DNA from: an uncultured Clostridia bacterium
GTDB lineage: Bacteria; Bacillota; Clostridia; Christensenellales; UBA1242
DNA length: 35,643 nucleotides
Assembly (NCBI GenBank): GCA_949949035.1
Contig: CATLHJ010000010.1
Span: forward strand, 1 to 35,643
Direction of reading: 5' to 3'
Below the pieces are notes generated by a model. That model was given only the letters and a program-made list of their open reading frames with translations, was not told the origin of the DNA and ran no database searches. Shown piece after piece: positions 25,147 through 32,790 of the stretch (positions within the stretch are counted from its first letter, which is position 1; each line of letters starts with the position of its first letter). The translations under genes were made by a program, and so were the position numbers.

Positions 25147-25153
25147 CATAATA
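25147..25153. promoter_or_regulatory. Overlapping divergent -10 boxes of the HAD and deacetylase genes
   Basis: Bases 25148-25153 read TATTAT on the minus strand, 7 nt before the HAD ATG. Bases 25147-25152 read CATAAT on the plus strand, 7 nt before the deacetylase ATG. The two boxes share five bases, so the promoters should exclude each other. Confidence 0.5.
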
Positions 25154-25159
25154 AAACTA

Positions 25160-26005
25160 ATGCAAAAATTTACCAAGAGTTTTTTCTGCGTTACCTTGTC
25201 GGCTTTGGTCGTTTGGTGTTGCTCGGCGTTCGTACCCATCTCCGCGCCTACGGTTGCCCAGAGCGTGGAATTACCAATTTTAATGTACCACAAGATTGCG
25301 ACCCGCAAACCAGGCAAATACGTGGTGACCACCCAACAATTAGCCGACGATTGGGCAGCCTTAAAAGATGCCGGTTACACCCCCGTTTTCATGCACGAAA
25401 TCATTGACTGGGTTAACGGTCAAGGCGAATTACCCGCCAAACCGATCGTCATCACCTTTGACGATGGCCAATATAACAACCTTTATTACGGCTTGCCATT
25501 AGCACAAAAATACGGAATTAAATTTTTAATTAACCCCGTCACCGCGTACAGCGAAAAAAGCATCGCCGACCACGACACTCACAACCCGCATTATAGTAAT
25601 TTAGATTGGGCAGCAATCAAACAAGGCTACGACAGCGGACTAGTCGAATATGGCAACCACAGCCACAATCTGCACCGCACGGGCAACCCTTTTGGCGTTG
25701 CCCCTAAACGCGGGGAAGATTCAACCGCCTACGCGACGCGTTTGCGTACCGACATTAGTCACGCCCAAGACCTATTAACCGCGTGTGGTATACCGACCCC
25801 AACTACGTTTGCTTACCCGTTTGGGAAATACACCACCACCACCCGTGACTTACTGCTAAACATGGGCTTCAAAGCCCTGTTAACCTGTAACGAACACACC
25901 AACACCATTACGCGTGGCGACCCCAGTTGCCTGTACGCCCTTGGTCGTTTCAACCGCAGCGGGAATCTCACAACCGCACAAATGCTAAAAAAGATAGGCG
26001 GGTAA
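25160..26005 (+). CDS. Secreted polysaccharide deacetylase (NodB domain)
   Basis: 281 residues. An N-terminal signal peptide or anchor (about 5-30) is followed by LPILMYHKI, then the NodB domain: TFDDGQ (catalytic base and metal Asp, about 100-104), the His motif GNHSHNLH, and TFAYPFGKY near the end. Such enzymes remove acetyl groups from N-acetylglucosamine in peptidoglycan, chitin-like or exopolysaccharide chains outside the cell. The YHKI start plus FMHEIIDW segment resembles the PgaB/IcaB-like or sporulation PdaB-type subgroups; I cannot choose between them. It appears leaderless (CATAAT 7 nt before the ATG). Confidence 0.92.
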   Translation: MQKFTKSFFCVTLSALVVWCCSAFVPISAPTVAQSVELPILMYHKIATRKPGKYVVTTQQLADDWAALKDAGYTPVFMHEIIDWVNGQGELPAKPIVITFDDGQYNNLYYGLPLAQKYGIKFLINPVTAYSEKSIADHDTHNPHYSNLDWAAIKQGYDSGLVEYGNHSHNLHRTGNPFGVAPKRGEDSTAYATRLRTDISHAQDLLTACGIPTPTTFAYPFGKYTTTTRDLLLNMGFKALLTCNEHTNTITRGDPSCLYALGRFNRSGNLTTAQMLKKIGG

Positions 26006-26023
26006 ACAGCCGCGAAAGAATAC

Positions 26024-26052
26024 TTGACCACCACCCACACTTGTGCTAAAAT
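26024..26052 (+). promoter_or_regulatory. Promoter of tRNA-Ile
   Basis: TTGACC (26024-26029), a 17-nt spacer ending in TTGTGC, and TAAAAT (26047-26052), 10 nt before the mature tRNA 5' end. Near-consensus on both boxes. Confidence 0.7.
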
Positions 26053-26062
26053 AAAGTATTAT

Positions 26063-26139
26063 TGGATTGTAGCTCAGTTGGTTAGAGCACCGCTCTGATA
26101 AGGCGGGGGTCAGTGGTTCAAGTCCACTCAGTCCAACCA
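26063..26139 (+). tRNA. tRNA-Ile(GAT)
   Basis: Acceptor TGGATTG pairs with CAGTCCA (one T-G). D arm GCTC/GAGC, anticodon stem CCGCT/GGCGG with loop CTGATAA giving GAT, T arm GTGGT/ACTC region around TTCAAGT, discriminator A, CCA encoded. Accessory region II begins on its 3' side. Confidence 0.96.
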
Positions 26140-26347
26140 AGACAAATATCCCCCATAACATATAAACAACCTTGTTTTGCTAGATTGTTAAAGGGAGAAT
26201 ATAAACCAAATACGCCGAAGTTCCAAGTTGCCTTAACAAGACAACAAAAACTTTGGAGTATTTTTACCTTATTATTTGAAATTGATAAAAACGAACTGTG
26301 TAATTTGAAGTTTGTTAAACACTGCTCACTTGGAAAGGCGGTACAAA

Positions 26348-26800
26348 ATGGATAAAAATCATGAAAACGAAAAACTTGCACACGAACAAGCAAGGGAAAT
26401 GTTATTGGCTATACAAGGACAAAGTGGTGCCGCAATCAAACCATTTGGCGTATTTCAATTTTTTTATGATTTCTTGAAAGCAAAATCAAAAAGTAAAATG
26501 AACCGAGTTAAGGCAAGGAATATCGCCGAAGTTTATTGTGCACTGCATAATGAATTTTTTATTACCAATGGTTGCCGAAACCCACACGAATGGTTTTACT
26601 TAACCCAGTCTCGTTGGCAAAAATACGGGCTTGGCAGAAAAGCAATTTATAACAGCATAAAATTTCTAAGTGAAAACATGTTTATTGAGACAACTTTACG
26701 CACACACCCATACAAGCCACAAAATAAGATTAGATATTACAAGATAGATTTACAGAACTTACTAGCAATTGTGCAATACGCTAAAAATAAAGACCACTAA
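26348..26800 (+). CDS. Winged-helix-like DNA-binding protein, plasmid/phage type
   Basis: 150 residues from the ATG at 26348, preceded by GGAAAGGCGG. The N-terminus is charged; the centre (NRVKARNIAEVYCALHNEFF) and the segment WFYLTQSRWQKYGLGRKAIYNSIKFLSENMFIETT have the helix-turn-helix and wing pattern of phage and plasmid replication or regulatory proteins, where a sensing helix is followed by a branch that ends with 'if not, no effect' type residues (here NKIRYYKI). It is the first gene after tRNA-Ile, in the position of a replication or excision gene of an integrated element. The exact family is not recognised. Confidence 0.65.
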   Translation: MDKNHENEKLAHEQAREMLLAIQGQSGAAIKPFGVFQFFYDFLKAKSKSKMNRVKARNIAEVYCALHNEFFITNGCRNPHEWFYLTQSRWQKYGLGRKAIYNSIKFLSENMFIETTLRTHPYKPQNKIRYYKIDLQNLLAIVQYAKNKDH

Positions 26801-26837
26801 AATTTGGCAGCAGCCACAAGGTGCACGCAACAATTTA

Positions 26838-26951
26838 ATGGTTAGGTTATTATTTACGCGTTACAAGGGGACACCAGAAAAGACATTACTTAAAGTTTAT
26901 ATTATGAGCGAAGCGAAAAAGAAAATTGAGTCACAACCATTTTTCAACTAG
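26838..26951 (+). CDS. Possible 37-residue protein
   Basis: Reads MVRLLFTRYKGTPEKTLLKV and on to KKKIESQPFFN. It has balanced charge and no signal. No Shine-Dalgarno is seen, but the composition looks protein-like and it follows the winged-helix gene by 37 nt. It may be a remnant or a spurious frame. Confidence 0.25.
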   Translation: MVRLLFTRYKGTPEKTLLKVYIMSEAKKKIESQPFFN

Positions 26952-26976
26952 GAACATTCAGTTTATTTATGATTTA

Positions 26977-26998
26977 ACTACCCTTTGACTACCGTTTG
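26977..26998. repeat. Two tandem 11-bp units, iteron-like
   Basis: ACTACCCTTTG followed directly by ACTACCGTTTG (one mismatch), then a looser GCTACCTTGTT about 30 nt on. They lie behind the winged-helix gene, where plasmid origins often carry iterons. Two units are thin evidence. Confidence 0.35.
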
Positions 26999-27210
26999 TC
27001 TATAGCTTGATAACTATAGTTTTTACCCGTTGCTACCTTGTTGCCATAACAAAAACCATTGATTTAATATCTCGCTACACCAGTCCATGCAACTACAGCC
27101 AAACACTAGAATGGCAAAAGTTTCGAGAATTTTATAGTTATATGGCACAATGATTTAACAGTATCTTACTAATCACTTGTGTTTTTTATTGGAAGATGTT
27201 AGGCTAACAA

Positions 27211-27357
27211 TGCGACACAATTCAATACTTTTAATCAACGGGAAACATTTTTCGCCTTTCAACGAACTTTCCGCCCGCTGGTTAAAAGTGGATTGTGTCG
27301 CAACAATGGAAGGTTTGTTCGATAAGGACTGTGCCTTCCACTGGGGAGGCACTTTTA
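27211..27357 (+). ncRNA. Structured cis-regulatory RNA, copy A (undescribed class)
   Basis: Closing helix TGCGACACAAT (27211-27221) with ATTGTGTCGCA (27292-27302), second helix CTTTTAA/TTAAAAG (27228-27234, 27282-27288), and an inner motif TTTCGCC-TTT-CAACGAAC (27250-27267) followed by TTTCCGCCC. After CGCAAC comes GGACTGTGCCTT..., a 9-bp hairpin GTGCCTTCC/GGGAGGCAC (27331-27339 with 27344-27352), TTTT, and the TTG start at 27358. The Shine-Dalgarno GGGAGG is inside the 3' arm. Layout and motifs match copy B on the other strand at 21049-21200, while helix sequences differ but keep pairing. Confidence 0.75.
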
Positions 27358-28599
27358 TTGAATAAAGACACAAAAGAATGTTTAATCAATTTACTTTTGG
27401 ATTTAGAAAGTAAAGAATACCAAAACATTGAACGAGAAGCCAATGCCGTCAATATATTTAATGTCTTAAAATTAACCCGTGCCGAAATCAGGCACAGCAA
27501 CTTTTTAGCCTGGTTATTAGACCCTAGCGAAAATCACGGGCTTGGGACAACATTTAGCAAGTATTTTTTTTATGAAATTTTTAATAATCTTAAAGATTTA
27601 GATGATTGTCGTTTCGACTTTGGAAAACTATTTCTAGAAAGCATTGATAAGTTTATTATTTACCGCGAAAGGTTTAACATTGATATTTTAATGGTCGCGG
27701 CAAACCAACTGGTTTGCATTGAAAATAAAATTGATACTTTTACTCACGACCAACAGTTAACACACTACCGCGAAAAGTTAAACCGACAATATCCTGCCCA
27801 TGAAAAATTATTCTTGTATTTAACACCAAATTGCGAAGACATTTCCGATTATCCCGATTGGCAAAAAATATCTTACCAGGCGGTCAGTACTACCATACAA
27901 AAAGTTTTAGAAACCAGCCCACTTAACCAAGAAACAGAAATCTTACTAAAAAATTACCAAAAAATTATTAAAGGAGAAATTATGAACGAAGATACCGAAA
28001 TTGAAAAATTATGTTTGGAAATTTATCGTAAGCACAAAACAGCCTTCGACTTAATTGATAAATACCGTCCTAACAATGATTTGAAAATCAGTGATGAAAT
28101 TAACGAGTTTTTACAATCGCGTCAAGACATCATTTACGAAAATGGTAATTTTAATGCTGGTAAAAATTGCCTAAAATTTACTACTAATACGATGTTAAAT
28201 TTTTTGCCACAATCGCCTACCATGCAAGAGAAACTATGGACCAAGGGTTGTTACTTTCTCTACGAAATCCACTTAAAGAGTAAAGAAATTAAGGCTGTTT
28301 TATTCCATTGTATTGACAGTGATAGTACTAAACAAAAGCTTGCCGAACATAAAATAAATCAAATCTTTGCATTATCACAAACCAACTATCGAGAATTTAA
28401 TATTAAAAAACAAGGTAATTTAAGTAAGAACTGGCAGTATTATACTGTTTATGCAAAGTCCCTACTACTAGACGAAAAGGCAGATGATAATGTGGAATCA
28501 ATAATCAGTAAATTAAAAAGTAAGTTAACAACTTTTATCGATAAAGAATTACCAGAATTTGAAAACAAAATAAAAACTACGCTAGGCCCTATTGCTTAA
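27358..28599 (+). CDS. PD-(D/E)XK nuclease family protein (PDDEXK_4-like)
   Basis: 413 residues from a TTG 8 nt after the Shine-Dalgarno GGGAGG; a start further upstream would lie inside the structured leader. Early motifs ARE-fit the family: RAEIRHSNFLAWLLDP and GLG. The nuclease core follows: Asp in FNIDILMV, then VCIENKID (E-x-K) and the downstream helix HDQQLTHYREKL. This matches stand-alone PDDEXK_4 (PF14281-type) proteins, often found in defence or mobile regions, with restriction-like DNA cleavage assumed but not proven. The C-terminal half (about 230-413) is a separate domain I do not recognise. It is the only gene behind RNA copy A. Confidence 0.85.
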   Translation: MNKDTKECLINLLLDLESKEYQNIEREANAVNIFNVLKLTRAEIRHSNFLAWLLDPSENHGLGTTFSKYFFYEIFNNLKDLDDCRFDFGKLFLESIDKFIIYRERFNIDILMVAANQLVCIENKIDTFTHDQQLTHYREKLNRQYPAHEKLFLYLTPNCEDISDYPDWQKISYQAVSTTIQKVLETSPLNQETEILLKNYQKIIKGEIMNEDTEIEKLCLEIYRKHKTAFDLIDKYRPNNDLKISDEINEFLQSRQDIIYENGNFNAGKNCLKFTTNTMLNFLPQSPTMQEKLWTKGCYFLYEIHLKSKEIKAVLFHCIDSDSTKQKLAEHKINQIFALSQTNYREFNIKKQGNLSKNWQYYTVYAKSLLLDEKADDNVESIISKLKSKLTTFIDKELPEFENKIKTTLGPIA

Positions 28600-28746
28600 C
28601 GCTGCTTAAAAATTTATTAAACTTTTAACCAAATACTCAAAACACCGGAAAATAACGCCATACAAAAGAAATACTATCCCGGCTAAGATGGGCTTTACAG
28701 CACCAAGAAACACTATTATTATCAAAACGAAAGGAGTACCGCACTA

Positions 28747-29343
28747 ATGAGAAATCTAACCCCAACGCAAATCGACATTTACAAAAATGATAGTAATAAA
28801 GTTTTGTTAATCTTGACGGGACTTGGCGGGACGACCACCGGTTATCATGACAAGTATATTACGATTGCCAAACAAGCCACGAAAAAGGGTTGGTCGGTGA
28901 TCGTTGCCGCTACCCCTAATGGTGCTTCTCTTGCCGAGAACGAACCCGAATATTTTAACGCTCTTTTGGACCAAGTCTACCAAGTTATGGAGAGCAAGGA
29001 CTTAACGATTTACGCCATGGGGCATTCACAAGGCGCCAACATTTTGCTATGGTGTGCTTATCTACATCCGCAAATTAAGCGTGTATTATCTATTAACCCC
29101 GTTTTAGATTGGAATACACATTTATTGCTTGACGGCATTAAAAATTTTGCTGGCGAAAAAATTGACATCATTATTGGCGAAAAAGACCCGTCTTATCCGT
29201 GGGTTGAAACATTACCGAAGAACAATATTTTAACAACAACAATCTTACCCAATATTAATCATGTGTTCAGCGGTAATTTACCGACTTTTATTGATTTACC
29301 AAAACGATTTTTATTTAATGATAAGGGGGGGGCAAATGGATAA
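28747..29343 (+). CDS. Alpha/beta hydrolase
   Basis: 198 residues with a strong Shine-Dalgarno (AAAGGAG). Core motifs: an oxyanion loop LTGLGGTTTGYHD, nucleophile elbow GHSQGA (Ser about 95), Asp in IIIGEKDPSY and His in NINHVF near the end, a complete catalytic triad in a compact fold without a lid. It lacks a signal peptide. It overlaps the ADP-ribosylglycohydrolase gene by 8 bases, so the pair is translated together. Substrate unknown; an ester or thioester of small molecules is the family default. A run of 8 G near its end also serves the next gene. Confidence 0.85.
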   Translation: MRNLTPTQIDIYKNDSNKVLLILTGLGGTTTGYHDKYITIAKQATKKGWSVIVAATPNGASLAENEPEYFNALLDQVYQVMESKDLTIYAMGHSQGANILLWCAYLHPQIKRVLSINPVLDWNTHLLLDGIKNFAGEKIDIIIGEKDPSYPWVETLPKNNILTTTILPNINHVFSGNLPTFIDLPKRFLFNDKGGANG

Positions 29344-30316
29344 GTTTGTCGAAATAGCCAAAGCCGTGATGATTGGTCACGCTATCGGAGACGCACTGGG
29401 TGTACCCGTCGAATTTTGCGAACGGGCTGATTTGGTCAAGAATCCTATTACTGACATGCAAGGTTATGGTTCTTTCAAAGTTCCCAAAGGCACATGGTCC
29501 GACGATACCAGTATGGCACTTTGTGCTTTGCAGAGTTTTACCAACGGTATGGTTGATTTTAACGCTATTATGAATAATTTTTGCAGGTGGTGCTATAACC
29601 AAGAATTTACCGCAACTGGTGTAACTTTTGATGTTGGTATTACCACTAATGAAGCAATCTACCGTTATTATCAACAAGGCATATCGTATGACCAATGTGG
29701 GCTTACCGACAGAAACAATAATGGCAATGGCTCACTGATGCGTATTCACCCATTTGTTTTGTATTTTCTTTATCAAAAGTATAATAACGAACATCTAGCA
29801 TATATAGATTTTATTGGGCAAGCCTCGGCGTTAACTCACGCTCATCCGCGTTCGCGTTTGGCTTGTGTAATATTTGCTTATATTTTAGCCGCTTTGATTG
29901 AAAAACCAAACAAAACATCGGTGTTGGAAAGTTTATGCGTTCTCGAAGAAGTTTACCATCATTGTTATGATTTAGGATTACATACTGACGAATATAATGA
30001 ATTACCGCATTTTCAAAGATTATTTGATGGTATTGAAAAACTAAATCGCGATGAAATAAAAAGTGATAGTTATGTGGTGCATACTTTGGAAGCGGCGGTT
30101 TGGTGTTTATTAACAACCAATAGTTATGAGGATTGTGTTTTAACAGCCGTTAATCTTGGTAGTGACACTGATACGACCGCCGCGGTTGCCGGTGCCTTAG
30201 CAGGAGCATTATATAGTTATGGTGCTATTCCAAAACAATGGCGTGATACTCTACTCAAAAGGGATGCGATTGAATCATTATGTGAAAAAGTATTTGTATA
30301 TAACAATTTGGGTTAA
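29336..30316 (+). CDS. ADP-ribosylglycohydrolase family protein (DraG/ARH type)
   Basis: 326 residues from the ATG inside the last codons of the hydrolase gene; the G8 run 3 nt upstream supplies the ribosome site. Signatures: GHAIGDALGVPVEF, GTWSDDTSMAL (metal-binding Thr/Asp), GNGSLMRIHP, HAHPRSRLAC, and LGSDTDTTAAVAGALAGALY (second metal-binding Asp cluster). Family members remove ADP-ribose from Arg, Ser, or other targets, or act on related N-glycosides. Both metal sites are complete, so activity is likely. Pairing with an alpha/beta hydrolase suggests a two-step salvage or detoxification module. Confidence 0.92.
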   Translation: MDKFVEIAKAVMIGHAIGDALGVPVEFCERADLVKNPITDMQGYGSFKVPKGTWSDDTSMALCALQSFTNGMVDFNAIMNNFCRWCYNQEFTATGVTFDVGITTNEAIYRYYQQGISYDQCGLTDRNNNGNGSLMRIHPFVLYFLYQKYNNEHLAYIDFIGQASALTHAHPRSRLACVIFAYILAALIEKPNKTSVLESLCVLEEVYHHCYDLGLHTDEYNELPHFQRLFDGIEKLNRDEIKSDSYVVHTLEAAVWCLLTTNSYEDCVLTAVNLGSDTDTTAAVAGALAGALYSYGAIPKQWRDTLLKRDAIESLCEKVFVYNNLG

Positions 30317-30384
30317 AACTCTTTACATTGCTATTGCTTACTTTATATTTTAATGTGAGTAGCAAAAGAAATAATAAAAAAGTA

Positions 30385-30413
30385 TTGACAAGTAGTAATC
30401 AAAAAGTTATTAC
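30385..30413 (+). promoter_or_regulatory. Promoter of the recombinase 2 leader
   Basis: A perfect TTGACA (30385-30390), a 17-nt spacer and TATTAC (30408-30413). Transcription would start near 30,420 and produce a leader of about 170 nt before the 46-codon gene. Confidence 0.7.
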
Positions 30414-30427
30414 ACTGTTACACGCTT

Positions 30428-30550
30428 GTGGAAAAATAATTTCCACTTGTGGAGCAAATCTTGTTTACAAGAATTTGTGTCCGCCTTATAACACCGTTTA
30501 TTATAAGGGCATCGTCAAACTGGAAAAATCAGTTTCTCGGTGTCTTTTTT
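30428..30550 (+). promoter_or_regulatory. Hairpin-rich leader ending in a terminator-like structure
   Basis: Consecutive inverted repeats: GTGGAAA/TTTCCAC (30428-30446), CAAAT-CTTGT/ACAAG-ATTTG (30455-30477), CTTATAA/TTATAAG (30485-30507), AAACTG/CAGTTT (30517-30535), and an outer pair ACACCG (30491-30496) with CGGTGT (30538-30543) followed by CTTTTTT. The outer pair excludes the CTTATAA hairpin, so alternative folds are possible. This looks like an attenuator controlling the small gene and the recombinase, or a recombination or transfer site. Confidence 0.5.
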
Positions 30551-30591
30551 ATTTGGACAAAGTACTGAGAACCTTAAAAGGAGGTTATCAA

Positions 30592-30732
30592 ATGTCTAAG
30601 CCAAAACGACCAGTACAATCCGTACTGATTGAGAGCCATCATGCGAACACTGAAGTTAATCGAATGTTTTTAACATACATTCATGAAGAAATCAAAAAAT
30701 TATCTCAACAAAAAAATAAAAAGGAGCAATAA
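30592..30732 (+). CDS. 46-residue basic protein ahead of recombinase 2
   Basis: Starts MSKPKRPVQSVLIESHHANT after the excellent Shine-Dalgarno AAAGGAGG, and ends in a Lys/Gln-rich helix (EEIKKLSQQKNKKEQ). It lies 2 nt before the recombinase ATG, so translation is coupled. Not recognised. Its position suggests an accessory factor or a translational activator of the recombinase gene. Confidence 0.65.
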   Translation: MSKPKRPVQSVLIESHHANTEVNRMFLTYIHEEIKKLSQQKNKKEQ

Positions 30733-30734
30733 GA

Positions 30735-32594
30735 ATGAAAATGAATAATTCGAAACGCAATCATAATTACGCAGTAGCCTACTGCCGTTTCAGTAGCGAT
30801 AAACAAAGAGATGAAAGTATTGAAGCACAAAAACGAGCAATCAATCTCTATGCCGAACAAAATAATTTAACCGTGCTAGAGTACTACGAAGACAAAGCTC
30901 AAAGTGCTAAAGACGATAAACGCACCAATTTTCAACGAATGGTACGCGAAATGCCAAACAATAACATTGGTACCATTCTAGTTCACAAAATGGATAGATT
31001 TTCGCGTAACATCATGCAATTTTTGGAATACGAAAAGAAGTTCACCGAAATGGGAGTTGAAATTGTTTATGTTGCCCAACCCGAAATGAACAACAAGTTT
31101 GTAAAAATGATGTACGCAACCATGGCTGAACAATTTCTTGATAACCTATCCAGCGAAGTTACCAAGGGCATGATTATCAACGCTGAACACGGCAAACGCA
31201 ATGGCAGTGTTGTACCTTATGGTTATAAAACCGAATCTTTATGCGATGCGGATGGTAATTTACTGCTCAATAAAAATGGTGGTGAACTTCATAAAGTAGT
31301 AATTGACCCTGAACGAGCAGAAGCCGTAAAACTTATTTTTCAAATGACAATCGACGGACATACACGCGCTAAAATCATTGAGACACTGACCCAAAAAGGT
31401 TATCGCAAAACCAGTAAAAAGAACTTTGGTAAAGAGTTTACGGGAACTTGCCTTGATAAAATCTTACGCAACGAACGCTATACTGGTGAATATGATTTTC
31501 ACTACAATAAAGGAACTCGTGACAAACCAATCCCCGCCACGATTAGAGTTACTCAAGAATTTCCAGCGATTATTTCCAAGGAAACATTTGCCACTGCGCA
31601 GAAAATACTCCAAGCCCGTAAACATCGTGCACCCGTTAATGCAGCGGAAGAATATTTGTTGACCGGTAAAATCTTTTGTGGAGAATGTAAAAAGCCATAC
31701 AATGGCATGCGCTGTAAAAGGCACGGCAAAATGTATGTTTATTACAAATGCGACAATCAAAGCAGTTATAAAAACGGACGCTATCAAAAAAACTATTGCC
31801 ATAATAACTCCATTCAAAAAAGTATGATTGAACAATATGTAATTGACGAATTAAAGCAAATTGTTTTTAATGACGCTTATATTGACCAAGTTTACGCCGA
31901 ATACGATAAATATGTAAAAGCCCAGGCAATTAACACATCAATGGTAGAAACATTAAAACATAAACTACATAGTATCGAAAGTAGCATTGCCAATATTCTT
32001 GACACGATTAGCCGTGGATATACTTCGCCGTCTATCATGGAACGGTTAACTCAACTAGAAAACGGAAAAAACCATACGCTTACCAGTATCCAGCAAGAAG
32101 AAAATACAACCGCTTACATATCTGCATCCAAAGATGATGTCCGTCGTGTTTATCGCCAAACTCGCGCCATTTTAGATGGTAACGACTTTACGGCGAAAAA
32201 ACGCATTGTCACGAACTTTGTTAACAAAATCATTGTTTATCAAGATAAGGTTGAAGTCTACATCAATCTTATTCCCACTATTTGCTGTGCAACACTTAAC
32301 CTTGATATTCTCAAAACCCATTTATGTAGTGGTGAATTACTTTATGGTGATTGGGACTTGGACAGCACCCATTCGGCAACTAATTTAGCGGAATACCATA
32401 AACTTTGCTCCCAGCCTAATGCGAAATTTACACCTGTTTTACCTCAAAACGCGAATGCTGATTGTGTTTTTACTACCGATAATCATATAGGGCAACCAAT
32501 AAGGAACTATACGAACCCAAAACAACACTCGGCGATAAAACTGTTCTTTATTGACGCTCATTTTGGCATAGTTGCCGATTTTTACCGCAGTTAG
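30735..32594 (+). CDS. Large serine recombinase 2
   Basis: 619 residues. Resolvase domain about 12-150 (AYCRFSSDKQRDES with catalytic Ser20 by family position, KMDRFSRN), recombinase domain about 170-290, zinc ribbon CGECKKPYNG with YKC and YC, and a coiled coil about 395-460. It resembles recombinase 1 throughout but is clearly a separate lineage. Its last about 70 residues (after LCSGELLYGDWD) have no counterpart in recombinase 1 and are rich in Asn/His/Thr; this tail may be a read-through fusion to foreign sequence. Probable integrase of accessory region II. It ends with TAG. Confidence 0.92.
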   Translation: MKMNNSKRNHNYAVAYCRFSSDKQRDESIEAQKRAINLYAEQNNLTVLEYYEDKAQSAKDDKRTNFQRMVREMPNNNIGTILVHKMDRFSRNIMQFLEYEKKFTEMGVEIVYVAQPEMNNKFVKMMYATMAEQFLDNLSSEVTKGMIINAEHGKRNGSVVPYGYKTESLCDADGNLLLNKNGGELHKVVIDPERAEAVKLIFQMTIDGHTRAKIIETLTQKGYRKTSKKNFGKEFTGTCLDKILRNERYTGEYDFHYNKGTRDKPIPATIRVTQEFPAIISKETFATAQKILQARKHRAPVNAAEEYLLTGKIFCGECKKPYNGMRCKRHGKMYVYYKCDNQSSYKNGRYQKNYCHNNSIQKSMIEQYVIDELKQIVFNDAYIDQVYAEYDKYVKAQAINTSMVETLKHKLHSIESSIANILDTISRGYTSPSIMERLTQLENGKNHTLTSIQQEENTTAYISASKDDVRRVYRQTRAILDGNDFTAKKRIVTNFVNKIIVYQDKVEVYINLIPTICCATLNLDILKTHLCSGELLYGDWDLDSTHSATNLAEYHKLCSQPNAKFTPVLPQNANADCVFTTDNHIGQPIRNYTNPKQHSAIKLFFIDAHFGIVADFYRS

Positions 32595-32790
32595 ATTTGG
32601 GAAACAAAATTAACAAATTTTTGTCTATGCCCCTGCTGGTCGTCTTAATAGAATGTTTCTTATAGCAATTATAATCTATTAAAGACTGCTGAATATGTGA
32701 CACATTCTCCGTACTCCTTTTTGTTCCCTGCCTTTTAGCAGTGGATTTGGCGTGGTTACTCGGTTAATTCAATATTTAGAACTTTTCTAA

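Noticed and set aside
29325-29333. G8 run near the end of the alpha/beta hydrolase considered as a phase-variation tract
   Set aside because: It is short, lies in the last codons where slippage hardly affects the protein, and works as ribosome site for the next gene.
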